DNA from: Acidobacteriota bacterium
GTDB lineage: Bacteria; Acidobacteriota; Terriglobia; Bryobacterales; Bryobacteraceae
DNA length: 64,000 bases
Direction of reading: 5' to 3'
NCBI GenBank assembly: GCA_025353165.1
Contig: JANXRE010000122.1
Location: 1-64,000, forward strand
The notes below the pieces were generated by a model, which was not told where the DNA came from, ran no database searches, and saw only the letters and a list, made by a program, of their open reading frames with translations. A program made the translations under genes and the position numbers. This document shows positions 41,725 through 50,803 of this stretch, in pieces (position 1 is the stretch's first letter; every line of letters begins with the position of its first letter).

Positions 41725-42347
41725 GGCTTTAAACTCCTATCGGTCCTGAAGCTGTCGAGAATCGGGCGGATCTTGTCTTCGACCCGCGACCGCCTTACCC
41801 GTTCCGCCTTCACGATGGAAACGAGAGTATCGACGGAAGCTTCCACCCGTTGATTCACCAGCACGTAGTCGTACAACTCATAATTCCGGATTTCTTTGGC
41901 AGCCCCTCGCAGCCGCCGCTCGATCACGGCATCCGAATCTTCCGAGCGCGCGCGAAGACGCTGTTCCAGAACTTCGCGAGAAGGGGCCAGGATGAAGATG
42001 GTTACAGCGCCCGGAATCTTACTCTTCAATTGTGCCGCACCCTGGACGTCAATGTCGAGCACCAGATCGCACCCGGCCTCGCTCGCCTTGTCCAGTTCGC
42101 TCCGGTGGGTGCCGTAATAATTCCCGAAAACCTCGGCGTGCTCCAGGAACTCGTCCCGTTCCAGCCTCTGTCCGAAATCGTCGCGCGACGTGAAATAGTA
42201 GTTCTCGCCATTCACCTCGGTCCCGCGCGGCGCCCGCGTAGTGTAGGAAATGGAGAATCGCAAATCCGGCACGGCGGCCAGAAGTCCTTTCACCAAAGTG
42301 GATTTGCCGGAGCCCGACGGCGCCGACACGATGAAAACGGCGCTCAT
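41721..42347 (-). CDS. gmk: Guanylate kinase
   Basis: 208 residues; phosphorylates GMP to GDP. P-loop SAPSGSGKSTLVKGLL, GMP-binding SYTTRAPRGTEVNGENYYF, EVFGNYYGTHRSEL and LDIDVQGAAQLK are all present. Overlaps by 4 bases with both yicC upstream and rpoZ downstream, indicating a single operon. Confidence 0.96.
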   Translation of the reverse strand: MSAVFIVSAPSGSGKSTLVKGLLAAVPDLRFSISYTTRAPRGTEVNGENYYFTSRDDFGQRLERDEFLEHAEVFGNYYGTHRSELDKASEAGCDLVLDIDVQGAAQLKSKIPGAVTIFILAPSREVLEQRLRARSEDSDAVIERRLRGAAKEIRNYELYDYVLVNQRVEASVDTLVSIVKAERVRRSRVEDKIRPILDSFRTDRSLKP

Positions 42348-43267
42348 TCCAGGTTCAGCGACTGCTCGCGGATCTTTTCGATTCCGGCCTTCGCGGCCAG
42401 CGCCAGGTCGGTGATCCGCAACCCGAGTTCGCCGATTCCGGTGGTTTTGGAAAGAATAGTGTTCGCCTCCCGGTTCATCTCCTGCAGCAGAAAATCTAGT
42501 TTCTTACCGATCTCGCCGCCCCCGGCGAGCAAGTGGCCCAGCTGCGTCGAGTGGATCTTCAGCCGCGAGATTTCCTCGGCAATGTCGCTCCGGTCGGCCA
42601 GCAGCGCGGCTTCCTGCGCCAACCTCTGCGGATCGATCGACGCCCCTTTCAACAGTTCCCGGATTCGATCGTTCAGCCGCGCCTGGTACAACGGCAGCGC
42701 GCGCGAGCGGATTTCCGCCAGTTCCTCGCCCGCTTCATGGATCGCCGCGTTGTGGCGGAGCATAGCCTCCACGATCGCGCCGCCTTCGCGTTCCCGGAAA
42801 TGATCGAGTCCATTTAGCGCCTCTTCCAACGCCTCCAGAATCCCGCCGCGCAAGGCACCCGGAACCTCCGCTTCCATTCCCTCGCTGAGCATCCCCGGGA
42901 CTCGCAGCGCCGCGTTCAGGTCGGGCTCCGCGGCCACGCCCGCTTCCCTGCCTGCTTGGCGGAAAGCGGCCAGATAGGCCGTCAGCAGCGGTTGATTCAG
43001 CGCCAGGCCCGGCGCCGCCCCGGGCCGGGTGATCCCCACCCGCACTTCGATGTGCCCGCGAATCAGCCTGCGCCGTAACGCCGCGCGCAGGTCGTGCTCC
43101 AGCGCATCCAGTTCGGAAGGCATCTGGCAGTGAATATCCAGCGACCGGTGGTTGACGCTCTTCAAGCTCAGGACGATCTCGCAGTTCTCGATGCTGGAGC
43201 GAACGCGCGCATAACCGGTCATGCTGCGCGCGGGCTCAGTCTTGGGAGTGGACGATTGGGCGCTCAT
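42344..43267 (-). CDS. yicC: YicC family endoribonuclease-like protein
   Basis: 307 residues from MSAQSS, one base after the ABC transporter stop; the conserved part begins SMTGYARVRSS. Other conserved parts are LKSVNHRSLDIHCQMP and RGHIEVRVGI near the N-terminus, and the C-terminal DUF1732 region DIAEEISRLKIHSTQLGHLL through KKLDFLLQEMNREANTILSK. E. coli YicC is reported as an RNase. Adjacent to gmk, as in many bacteria. Confidence 0.92.
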   Translation of the reverse strand: MSAQSSTPKTEPARSMTGYARVRSSIENCEIVLSLKSVNHRSLDIHCQMPSELDALEHDLRAALRRRLIRGHIEVRVGITRPGAAPGLALNQPLLTAYLAAFRQAGREAGVAAEPDLNAALRVPGMLSEGMEAEVPGALRGGILEALEEALNGLDHFREREGGAIVEAMLRHNAAIHEAGEELAEIRSRALPLYQARLNDRIRELLKGASIDPQRLAQEAALLADRSDIAEEISRLKIHSTQLGHLLAGGGEIGKKLDFLLQEMNREANTILSKTTGIGELGLRITDLALAAKAGIEKIREQSLNLE

Positions 43268-43268
43268 T

Positions 43269-45089
43269 TCACGGGACCAGCGGATCGGCCTCCAGGTACT
43301 GCAGCTCATGGAGGCGCTGGTATATCCCTCCCTGAGTGATCAGTTCCTCGTGGGTTCCGATCTCGCTGATGCGGCCTCGGTCGAGAACCACAATCTTATC
43401 AGCACGGCGAATCGTGGACAGGCGGTGGGCGATTACGATCACCGTCCGGTTCTCCATCAGCTTGGCCAGCGCGCGCTGCACCAGGATCTCGGATTCCGAG
43501 TCCAGGTGCGACGTCGCTTCATCCAGAATCAGGATCGGCGCGTTCTTCAGCAGCGCGCGCGCGATCGCGATCCGCTGCCGTTGGCCGCCCGACAGCTTCA
43601 GGCCGCGTTCGCCGATGATCGTGTCATAACCCTCGGGCAGTCGCTCGATGAACTCTTCCGCCAGCGAGTCGCGCGCCGCCTTCGCGATCTCCGCCCGCGT
43701 TGCGCTCGCCCGTCCGTAGCCGATATTGTTGGCCACCGAGTCGTTGAACAGAAATGTGTCCTGCGCCACCATGCTGATCTTGGCGCGCAGCGATTTCAGC
43801 CGCAGGTCGCGCACATCCCTGCCGTCCAGCCGGACCGCGCCCTCCTCAACATCGTAGAAACGCGGAACCAGGTTGGCCAGCGTGGTTTTTCCAGCGCCGC
43901 TCGGTCCCACCAGCGCGACGATCTCGCCCGCCTTCACCTCCAGCGTGACGTCCTCCAGCACCGGGCCGTTCGAGGAGGTCGGATACCGGAAGGAGATCTG
44001 GTCGAAGAGGATGCCTTTTTCGAACTTGCCGAGGCGGACGGCGCCAGGCTTCTCTCTCACGATCTGCTCGCGATCGAGGTAGCCGAATACTTTCTGCGAC
44101 GCGCCCAGGGCCTGCTGGAAAATATTGTGGATGCCGGTGAGCCGCTTCACCGGCTCATACAGCATCAGCAGCGCGATAACAAAGCTAGTGAACTCGCCGG
44201 ATGTCATGGCGCCGGCCTTGACCTGCGTGCGCGCGTAGGTCAGCAGCCCGACGATCGTCACCGCCCCGAAAAACTCGATGATCGGCGAAGCCAGCGCCTG
44301 CTGCGCGACATATTTCAGGTTGCTGCGCCGCAGCCTGGCGGCGGCCGCGCGGAAGCGGTTGGACTCTATTTCCTCCGCCCCGAACGATTTCACCACCGCG
44401 TGCCCGACAATCGTCTCCTGCAGAATCTGGTTCAGCTCGGCGGCGTAATCCTGTGTTTTCCGCGTGGTCCGGCGGATCCGCCGCCCGATGCGCAGCGTCG
44501 GCACCAGCACAAACGGCAGCACCGTCAGACTGAACAGCGCCAGTTTCCAGTCCGTTTGCAGCACTACGAACGAGAGGCCGGCCACCGTGAAGGACTGCCG
44601 TAGCCAGTCGGCCAGAATGTGCGACGTGGCCAGTTGGATTTTTTCGATGTCGTTCATGATAGACGACATCAGAGAGCCCGTCGAGTTCGATTCGAAAAAT
44701 TGCGCGTCCTGATGCAGCACCCGGTCGTACACCTGCTGGCGCAGATCGGTGACCGCTGAGAAGCCCACGTAGTTGATCAGCCAGTTCCCCGCGTAGTCGC
44801 ACAGCCCCTTTAAAAGGAAGACGAGAAGGATGGCCAAAGCGACCATGGTCCATACGTTGTGGATCCAGACCGGGCTCAGGTACTGAAGGGAGAACTCGTG
44901 GCCCCCGAAAGAGAATAGCTTCACCGGACCTTCCGCGGCCCTTGGATTCAGCACCCGGTCGAACACCGGCCCGATCAGCAGCGCCTCGAGTCCCTTCGCC
45001 GCCCCCACGCAAGCCATCAGCACGACCGACAGAAACAGGAACAGCGAGTACGGGCGGACCAGCCGCAAGATCCGCGCGAGCTCCCTCAC
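43269..45089 (-). CDS. MsbA-like lipid/polysaccharide ABC exporter (fused permease-ATPase)
   Basis: 606 residues. Six membrane helices in an ABC-transporter type-1 domain (residues 15-330), with ELNQILQETIVGHAVVKSFG, are followed by an ATPase domain: Walker A LVGPSGAGKTTLANLV, Q-loop MVAQDTFLFNDSVANNI, signature LKLSGGQRQRIAIARAL, Walker B ILILDEATSHLDSESE and H-loop VIVIAHRLSTI. Probably flips lipid A-core or another glycolipid. The upstream GT9 gene overlaps it (ATGA) and fits a lipopolysaccharide role. Confidence 0.9.
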   Translation of the reverse strand: MRELARILRLVRPYSLFLFLSVVLMACVGAAKGLEALLIGPVFDRVLNPRAAEGPVKLFSFGGHEFSLQYLSPVWIHNVWTMVALAILLVFLLKGLCDYAGNWLINYVGFSAVTDLRQQVYDRVLHQDAQFFESNSTGSLMSSIMNDIEKIQLATSHILADWLRQSFTVAGLSFVVLQTDWKLALFSLTVLPFVLVPTLRIGRRIRRTTRKTQDYAAELNQILQETIVGHAVVKSFGAEEIESNRFRAAAARLRRSNLKYVAQQALASPIIEFFGAVTIVGLLTYARTQVKAGAMTSGEFTSFVIALLMLYEPVKRLTGIHNIFQQALGASQKVFGYLDREQIVREKPGAVRLGKFEKGILFDQISFRYPTSSNGPVLEDVTLEVKAGEIVALVGPSGAGKTTLANLVPRFYDVEEGAVRLDGRDVRDLRLKSLRAKISMVAQDTFLFNDSVANNIGYGRASATRAEIAKAARDSLAEEFIERLPEGYDTIIGERGLKLSGGQRQRIAIARALLKNAPILILDEATSHLDSESEILVQRALAKLMENRTVIVIAHRLSTIRRADKIVVLDRGRISEIGTHEELITQGGIYQRLHELQYLEADPLVP

Positions 45090-46024
45090 GCCCGTACCTT
45101 CATCTGCTCAACGGCGTTCAAGACTTCGCTCGTCTGGATCGCAGCGAGCCCCGCAGCATTCGTAATCACCCGCGACGTGGTCTTCCAGGGAGCCCAGATC
45201 GCCGGGTCCGACGGCCCGAACAGCGCCACCACGGGAACGCCGAAGCCCGCCGCGAGATGCGCCGGACCGCTGTCATTGCCCACGAACAGCGATGCGCCCG
45301 CGATCAGGCTCATCACGTCCTGGAGGGGCGCGTTGGACAGCGTCTCAAACTCCGTGAACGGAGCAGCGTCGTCGGCCGGACCCGCGAGGAACACCGGTTC
45401 CATCTCACCGCTCATGGAGCGCGCAACTTCGAGAAATCGTTCCGCCGGCCACGTCTTATCCGCTCTCGACGCGAACGGGTGCAACACAGCGTACGGACGG
45501 TCCACTCTCTCACGGTCGTGGCTCTGAATACGCGTTTCCGGGCCGCGCGCGTAAGCATGCGGTAGCCGCGCCCGGGGGATCTCCTGCACCGGCACGCCTA
45601 AATAAAACATGGCTGATGCCAAATGTTCAGCCGTGTGAACCGTCCGTTCCACGCCGAGAACTCCCTGCGCCCGGGGAATCCGCACGTTATACGCGGCCTG
45701 CAACCGGTAATGCCCGAACCCCGCGCGAACCGGCGCGCCGGAGGCGACCGTCAGCCACGCGCTGCGCGTCCCCCCGTGCAGGTTCAAGCACATCCCTGCG
45801 CCCCTCACCGATCGAACGCACGGCGGCAGAATGGAACTCACATCCGGGTTGCCCTCGAACACCGCGCGGAAGCGGTCCTCGACCACCACCGACAGGTCGA
45901 GATCGGGTCTGTGGGACTTTAAGAGGGACAGCGCGGGAGTAGTCAGGACGCAGTCGCCCAGCGAGCGCAGGCGGATAATGGCCACCCGCGCGCCGTCCGG
46001 CACGCGTTCCAATGTCGTTGTCAT
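45086..46024 (-). CDS. GT9 (heptosyltransferase-like) glycosyltransferase with in-frame repeat insertion
   Basis: 312 residues from MTTTLERVPDG. The N-terminal RVAIIRLRSLGDCVLTTPALSLLK and late VGNDSGPAHLAAGFGVPVVALFGPSDPAIWAPW are diagnostic of ADP-heptose:LPS heptosyltransferase-type GT9 enzymes. Between LGVPVQEIPRARLP and YAVLHPFASRADKTWPAERF there is a repeat-derived peptide (HAYARGPETRIQSHDRERVD), in the linker between the two Rossmann domains. The start is 14 bases after a Trm112-like gene. It probably acts on lipid A core. Confidence 0.88.
   Translation of the reverse strand: MTTTLERVPDGARVAIIRLRSLGDCVLTTPALSLLKSHRPDLDLSVVVEDRFRAVFEGNPDVSSILPPCVRSVRGAGMCLNLHGGTRSAWLTVASGAPVRAGFGHYRLQAAYNVRIPRAQGVLGVERTVHTAEHLASAMFYLGVPVQEIPRARLPHAYARGPETRIQSHDRERVDRPYAVLHPFASRADKTWPAERFLEVARSMSGEMEPVFLAGPADDAAPFTEFETLSNAPLQDVMSLIAGASLFVGNDSGPAHLAAGFGVPVVALFGPSDPAIWAPWKTTSRVITNAAGLAAIQTSEVLNAVEQMKVRA
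45498..45562. repeat. Short dispersed repeat inserted in the GT9 gene
   Basis: On the minus strand this aligns almost throughout with the plus strand of 13192-13256: shared blocks include ACGCGCGCGGC, CGGAA, GAGCC, CGACCGTGAG and GAGTGGAC. It is a multiple of three inside the coding frame of GT9 and adds about 21 residues without a stop. The other copy is intergenic, so the element itself is not part of the GT9 family. Confidence 0.75.
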
Positions 46025-46038
46025 TTGCGCGACGAGGC

Positions 46039-46209
46039 TTACTCTTCGATCCGCGCTTCGTCGATCAGCATCACGGGGATGTCGTCCCGGATCGGGTACA
46101 CCCGCTTGCACTGAACGCACTTGAGCCCGCTCTGGTCCTGAAGAAGTTCCACCGGGGCCTTGCACAACGGACAGACGAGGATCTCAAGGAGTTCTTTGCT
46201 GACGGCCAT
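46039..46209 (-). CDS. Trm112/YcaR-like zinc-ribbon small protein
   Basis: 56 residues: the sequence has LLEILVCPLCKAPVELLQDQ, then LKCVQCKRVYPIRDDIPVML. Four cysteines form two CxxC pairs, and the final PVML is the family hallmark (UPF0434/Trm112). It is read from ATG 46207-46209 to TAA 46039-46041. Bacterial members are small, often metal-binding proteins; eukaryotic Trm112 activates methyltransferases. Position before a GT9 and an MsbA-like exporter recalls the YcaR-near-msbA/lpxK arrangement of E. coli. Confidence 0.9.
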   Translation of the reverse strand: MAVSKELLEILVCPLCKAPVELLQDQSGLKCVQCKRVYPIRDDIPVMLIDEARIEE

Positions 46210-46230
46210 GGCTTATATCTTATGCTAACG

Positions 46231-47403
46231 TCACTGCATCGGCACCGACATCTCCAGGTTCCAGCTAGCAATCCCGCCGGCCTGGCCGAAGGTCCGCGGC
46301 GCCGCTACCAGAATCGGCTCCACCCCGGCGAGCACCGAAATCGCGTTCACTCGCGTCCGGTCCGCGCCGACGGTGCTCGAAATAATCAGCGCGTCGCCGG
46401 CTTTGAGATCCGCGATCGCGAACGCCGGCATCCGCTCCAGCATCTGCTGCAAATCGGGCGGCCCACCGCCATTCCCGCCCGGTCCGCCGGGACCACCGGG
46501 AGCAGGACCGCCGGGGGGACTGCCCTGCCCCGGAGCGCCCGCCGGCCGCCCCCCCGCCATACCCTCGGGCATCTGGAAGGTCGGATTCAACCGCCGCGCC
46601 AGCATAAACGCCACTATCGGCGGCAGTTTCTTCAACAGCGTGTCCTTGGCGACCTCGATCACAATCGGCTTCTTCAACTCCGTATCCGTCAGCCGGATTT
46701 CGCCTTTTTGCGGATCCACCGAGATCACCGTACCGGCCACGGTTCGGAACGAGCCCGACACGATCTCCTCCGCGGTAATCTGCGAACCGTCCGCGTTCTT
46801 ATTCCCCAGAACGCGAACCTGATCGCCGGTCATGACCTCCGCCATCGAACTGGGCTTTACATCCGCCCAACGGATCGAGTCGGGCGCGTACCGCTGGAAG
46901 CCCGTCTTTTCCGTCGTAAGGACTGCCACGGTCTTAACGCCGTCCCGCCCGCGCATCGTCAGGCTGATCTGCTTCGCCGCCGGGTCAATCGCCGCGACCG
47001 CCCCCGCAACCCCGCGCTTCTGCCATTCCGCCCGGTCCCGCTCATGCTTTTGGGCCAGGTCGGACTTGGTCATGACAATGATCTGCCTGGCGGCCGGAAT
47101 GCTCTTGTGGTCCTCGATGACGTCTCCGCGAGCGATGATGCGGTCGCCGTTTCCGACTTCCGAGGCCGGGATTTTGGTCGCCTTTGCCAGGTCGCGCTCG
47201 CCGGGAGGCACTCGCACGAACAGTGTCTCGTCCGTGAAGACCACGGTGTAGACCGCGCCGGTGCTGGTCTTGACCGTATATTGCTTCCCGGCGGCGTCTG
47301 TCGCCGTGACATCGCCGATAATCCGGTTGGAAGCCGGTTTGGGCGGCTCCGTTTGGGCGAGGGCACAGGTGGCGGCGAGAATTGCTATAAGAAGACGCAT
47401 CAC
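46231..47403 (-). CDS. Secreted DUF5666-type repeat protein
   Basis: 390 residues. A signal peptide (RLLIAILAATCALAQ) is followed by three or four similar beta modules of about 75 residues, e.g. IIGDVTATDAAGKQYTVKTS, AGAVAAIDPAAKQISLTMRG, AGTVISVDPQKGEIRLTD, as in DUF5666. A Gly/Pro-rich linker near residues 285-320 (GGRPAGAPGQGSPPGGPAPG) precedes the last module. Function unknown; extracytoplasmic. It stands alone, 21 bases upstream of the Trm112-like gene. Confidence 0.78.
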   Translation of the reverse strand: MMRLLIAILAATCALAQTEPPKPASNRIIGDVTATDAAGKQYTVKTSTGAVYTVVFTDETLFVRVPPGERDLAKATKIPASEVGNGDRIIARGDVIEDHKSIPAARQIIVMTKSDLAQKHERDRAEWQKRGVAGAVAAIDPAAKQISLTMRGRDGVKTVAVLTTEKTGFQRYAPDSIRWADVKPSSMAEVMTGDQVRVLGNKNADGSQITAEEIVSGSFRTVAGTVISVDPQKGEIRLTDTELKKPIVIEVAKDTLLKKLPPIVAFMLARRLNPTFQMPEGMAGGRPAGAPGQGSPPGGPAPGGPGGPGGNGGGPPDLQQMLERMPAFAIADLKAGDALIISSTVGADRTRVNAISVLAGVEPILVAAPRTFGQAGGIASWNLEMSVPMQ

Positions 47404-47505
47404 TGATTATGGCGCGCCGACCTAGCCCGGCCGTTACGCGTCCGATTGTCAATTATCGTAACCCGCCGACTTTGGGACTCTCCGGATCCGCCGGAATGTT
47501 ACACG

Positions 47506-47775
47506 TTAACCTCGTCTTGCGTATAACTTAAGCTCCCGCGCGACCGTCAGATCGGAATATCGCCTGCGACACCGCAGAGGACGCCCCGGAGCGTCCGTTC
47601 GAGTTGTGGAAGTGCTCGTAATTGAATCCAGCCGCTGTGGCCAGATACAAAGATATCCATCCCGGACGGACCGGAAGTAAACCTCTGGAAGGCGAATCCG
47701 CACGCCATTCTTCCGCAGTTCCATGCCGGCCACGTTTAGATCATAAACGCCAAAGCGGACCTTGGCAGCAGGCAT
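47506..47775 (-). pseudogene. Winged-helix transcriptional regulator remnant
   Basis: The first 28 codons from ATG 47775 (MPAAKVRFGVYDLNVAGMEL, then RKNGVRIRL) match the start of the acidobacterial CadC/OmpR-like winged-helix proteins. After that the frame loses homology; traces such as RCRRRYSDL resemble the RRGYRF end of the domain. The region has lost most of the domain and the whole sensor part. The rest of the 47404-47831 gap holds nothing else I recognise. Confidence 0.6.
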
Positions 47776-47831
47776 GCGTCACAACCTCTCGCGCAATTGG
47801 ACCTCACCCTCAGATGGGTTTCGCGTGGGAG

Positions 47832-48113
47832 TTAGTGAGTCTCGACCACCAACTCATTGCTGACGCTCGTCACACCCTTAACCTTCTTGGCCAGATGCTC
47901 GGCCCGGACCTTCTGCTTTTCCTTCTGCACTCTTCCCTTCAGAACGACGGCGCCGTCGTGCACCACGACGTCAATCGCGTTCCCGCCTACATCGCGATCG
48001 CCGGCCAGCTTAATCCGCACCTGGTCGTAGATTCGATCGTCTTGAGGCGTGCCCTGACCTGACAGCAGGGACACAGAGAGCGCGAGACCCGCGAGGAACA
48101 TTTTTAAGTGCAT
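47832..48113 (-). CDS. Secreted BON-domain protein
   Basis: 93 residues: a signal peptide (MFLAGLALSVSLLSGQG) and one BON domain (IYDQVRIKLAGDRDVGGNAI, VVHDGAVVLKGRVQKEKQKV, KVKGVTSVSNELVV). BON domains bind phospholipid or link envelope components. The gene follows era by 9 bases on the same strand and may be co-transcribed with it. Confidence 0.87.
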   Translation of the reverse strand: MHLKMFLAGLALSVSLLSGQGTPQDDRIYDQVRIKLAGDRDVGGNAIDVVVHDGAVVLKGRVQKEKQKVRAEHLAKKVKGVTSVSNELVVETH

Positions 48114-48122
48114 GAGATTTAC

Positions 48123-49022
48123 CTATAATCCTGCCATAGATCGCGGATCGATCTCAGCCAGGAACCCCGGATCCTCCCGCCACTTGGGTTTCACCTTCAC
48201 GAACAATGACAGAAAAATCTTCCGGCCGAGAATCCGCTCCGCGTCCTCGCGCGCCAGCGTGCCGATCTTCTTCAGCATGCTTCCCCCGGATCCGATGAGG
48301 ATGCCCTTTTGCCCATCCCGCTCAACAATGACCGACGCGTGGATACGGATCATCTTCGGAGTGTCCTCCCATTGGTCCACCAGCACGGCGACGGAATGGG
48401 GCACCTCCTGAGAAGTCAGGTCCAGGATTTTCTCGCGCACGAACTCGGCTACCAGGAACCGTTCCGGCTGATCCGTCAGATAATCCGGCGGAAACAGGGC
48501 CGGGCTTTCCGGGAGTTTCCCGACCACGCTCGCCTTCAACTCGTCCAGCCCCGCGCCCGTCAGCGCCGATATCAATATGTAATCCGAGAAGCCGTGCATC
48601 TGCTGATACTTCTCCAGACGCGGCAGCAGTTCCGCCTTGCCCTGCAACCGGTCGATCTTGTTTACCGCGAGAATCGCCGGCGCTTCCGACCGCTTCAGCA
48701 CGCTCATCCCGCGCTCCTCGTCCGTGTCGGGATCGCGGCTCGCGTCCACCACGTAGATCAGCGCGTCGCGGCCCTCGGTGGCCGCGCGCACGGCATCCAT
48801 CATGCGCTTGTTCAGCAGCGTGTCGGACTCGTGGATGCCCGGCGTGTCCATCAGCACAATCTGCGCGTCCGGCAGATTGAGAACACCCTGAATCGCCGTC
48901 CGCGTGGTTTGCGGTTTGCGCGCGACAATCGCGATTTTCTCGCCCAGCAGCGAGTTCAGCAGCGTCGACTTCCCCGCGTTCGGCCGCCCGAGAATCGAAA
49001 CGAATCCACATCGAAACGCCAT
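48123..49022 (-). CDS. era: GTPase Era
   Basis: 299 residues. Essential GTPase that assists 16S rRNA maturation. G1 is GRPNAGKSTLLNSLLG, G3 is DTPGIHES, and G4 is NKIDRL. The C-terminal KH domain has HASVIVERDGQKGILIGSGGSMLKKIGTLAREDAE. Its start lies directly after the CorC-like gene (1-base spacing) in the phoH-ybeY-corC-era operon. Confidence 0.96.
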   Translation of the reverse strand: MAFRCGFVSILGRPNAGKSTLLNSLLGEKIAIVARKPQTTRTAIQGVLNLPDAQIVLMDTPGIHESDTLLNKRMMDAVRAATEGRDALIYVVDASRDPDTDEERGMSVLKRSEAPAILAVNKIDRLQGKAELLPRLEKYQQMHGFSDYILISALTGAGLDELKASVVGKLPESPALFPPDYLTDQPERFLVAEFVREKILDLTSQEVPHSVAVLVDQWEDTPKMIRIHASVIVERDGQKGILIGSGGSMLKKIGTLAREDAERILGRKIFLSLFVKVKPKWREDPGFLAEIDPRSMAGL

Positions 49023-50342
49023 TTATTTCCGCCCGTTCATCTTATCGCCATTCGATTTCGCTCCGGGCTCGCCCGGTTCCGCTTCCGCCGCCGGAGGAGG
49101 AGGCTTCCTCGAAATGCGCAGCCGCTCGACGCGCCGCTCGTTTCCCGCCACCACCTCGACATGCAGCCCCTCCCGTTCGATGATCTCGCCGCTGACCGGT
49201 ACCCGGCCCAGCCACTCCGTCACCAGCCCGCCAACAGTGGTGGATTCCGTGTCCTCCGGCGCGCGAAAATCGAACAGGTCGTGCAGCCGGTCCACATCGA
49301 AACTGCCCGAGACCATGTAAACGCCCTCCGATTCTTCCTCCACGTCCCGCTCCGGCTCGTGCTCGTCGTGAATCTCGCCCACGATTACCTCGACCATGTC
49401 CTCCATCGTCACCAGGCCCGCGGTGTTGCCGTACTCGTCCACCACTATCGCGATGTGTTTGCCTTCGCCCTGCATGTCCCGCAGCAGATCGTTCACCGGC
49501 TTCGTCTCCGGAGCCAGAGGGATCTCGCGCATGAGATCGCGCACCTTCTTCCCGCCGCGCTCTTCTTCGTCCAGCTCGAACATATCGCGGACATGCACAA
49601 ATCCCACCATCTGATCGATGTTCCCTGCAAAAACCGGAATGCGTGAGTAACGTTCGTGGATGACTAGGTCGCGCAGCGCCTCCAGCGACCGGTTGGCCTC
49701 GATCGCCACGATATTCGGCCGCGGCGTCATCACTTCCCGCACCGTCTTGTCCCCGAACGCTACCACGGACTGGATCAGCTTGCGGTCGTCCCCCTCGATA
49801 ATCCCTTCTTCCTCGCCGGCCGTGATGAGAGCCTCGATGTCTTCGGCCGAGCCCGCGTCGTCGCTCCCCGCCTCGTCCTCGCCCAGTTCCGAGAGCGAAT
49901 CGAGGAAATTGAGCAGCCCCGTCAGCGGGCGGATCGCCACCGCCAGCGCCCGGATCGCCGGCGCCCAGTGCGCCAGCCAGCGCCCCGAGGTCTTGCGATA
50001 GAGGAACTGCGGAGCCAGGTACGAACTCACGAACATGGTTCCCGGCGCGATCAGAAGCGCCGCCACCGCGCCGTACCAGATATGCCCCGCGCCCCACGAC
50101 GTCGCCATCAGGACGACCACGCCCAGCAGCGTCAGCGCGATATGCTTCACCAGCGAGAACGCCAGCGCGCCCTGCTCCGTCTTCAACCCGATCTTGGGTT
50201 GCAGGCTTTCCTTGAAATACTGCAGCGCTTCCACGTCGCGCGCGCGCAGCCGCAGCGCTTCCAGATACAGCGTCTGCACGACCGTGACGAAGCAAAGGAG
50301 CGCCGCGATCGCCGCGGCGATCAAGGTGAGAAGGAGTATCAC
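49023..50342 (-). CDS. CorC/HlyC-family CBS-domain membrane protein
   Basis: 439 residues from GTG 50342, which overlaps the ybeY stop (GTGA). An N-terminal DUF21 region has about four helices (ILLLTLIAAAIAALLCF, LTLLGVVVLMATSWGAG). A CBS pair follows (REVMTPRPNIVAIEA, ERYSRIPVFAGNIDQMVGFVHV, HIAIVVDEYGNTAGLVTMEDMVEVIVGEI), then a CorC_HlyC transporter-associated domain (YMVSGSFDVDRLHDLFDF). Likely involved in Mg2+/Co2+ efflux; substrate not proven. Confidence 0.9.
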   Translation of the reverse strand: MILLLTLIAAAIAALLCFVTVVQTLYLEALRLRARDVEALQYFKESLQPKIGLKTEQGALAFSLVKHIALTLLGVVVLMATSWGAGHIWYGAVAALLIAPGTMFVSSYLAPQFLYRKTSGRWLAHWAPAIRALAVAIRPLTGLLNFLDSLSELGEDEAGSDDAGSAEDIEALITAGEEEGIIEGDDRKLIQSVVAFGDKTVREVMTPRPNIVAIEANRSLEALRDLVIHERYSRIPVFAGNIDQMVGFVHVRDMFELDEEERGGKKVRDLMREIPLAPETKPVNDLLRDMQGEGKHIAIVVDEYGNTAGLVTMEDMVEVIVGEIHDEHEPERDVEEESEGVYMVSGSFDVDRLHDLFDFRAPEDTESTTVGGLVTEWLGRVPVSGEIIEREGLHVEVVAGNERRVERLRISRKPPPPAAEAEPGEPGAKSNGDKMNGRK

Positions 50343-50794
50343 GGGCGGGTTCGTTCGATCAATCCGGCGGGCAGCTCGAACTGCTTGCGCCACCGGTTTT
50401 CGGATCGGGCCATGCGGCCACGGTCGGTTTCGTGATCCATCCCCAGCAGGTGCAGCACGCCGTGCAGCATCAGAATCTTGATCTCGTCGTCGATGGCGTG
50501 GCCCTGCTCCTCGGACTGCTCCTGGGCGCGGTCGATCGAAATCGCGATCTCGCCGAGAAAGCCGGTGCGTCCCCCCGACGGAAAGGAGAGCACGTCCGTG
50601 GCATAGTCCTGGTGAAGGAACTCCCGGTTCAGCCGCTCCAGTTGGGCGTCGCGCGTCAGCAGGCACGCGAACGGTCTGCCCTCCGCGACTTCCTGCTGCA
50701 GCTTCTCGGCGAATGCTCTCAATGGACGCCGGTGCAAACTGGCCGTCCCGCGAGCGAATAGAAGCAGTTCGTTATCCTCTGGTTCCGTTGGCAT
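50339..50794 (-). CDS. ybeY: Endoribonuclease YbeY
   Basis: 151 residues. The zinc-binding signature HGVLHLLGMDHETDRGRM (HxxxHxxxxxH) lies near residue 110, preceded by TDVLSFP and FLGEIAIS. The enzyme takes part in rRNA 3'-end processing and ribosome quality control. The start is 9 bases after phoH, and the stop overlaps the CorC-like gene. Confidence 0.95.
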   Translation of the reverse strand: MPTEPEDNELLLFARGTASLHRRPLRAFAEKLQQEVAEGRPFACLLTRDAQLERLNREFLHQDYATDVLSFPSGGRTGFLGEIAISIDRAQEQSEEQGHAIDDEIKILMLHGVLHLLGMDHETDRGRMARSENRWRKQFELPAGLIERTRP

Positions 50795-50803
50795 TGCGAA
50801 GGC

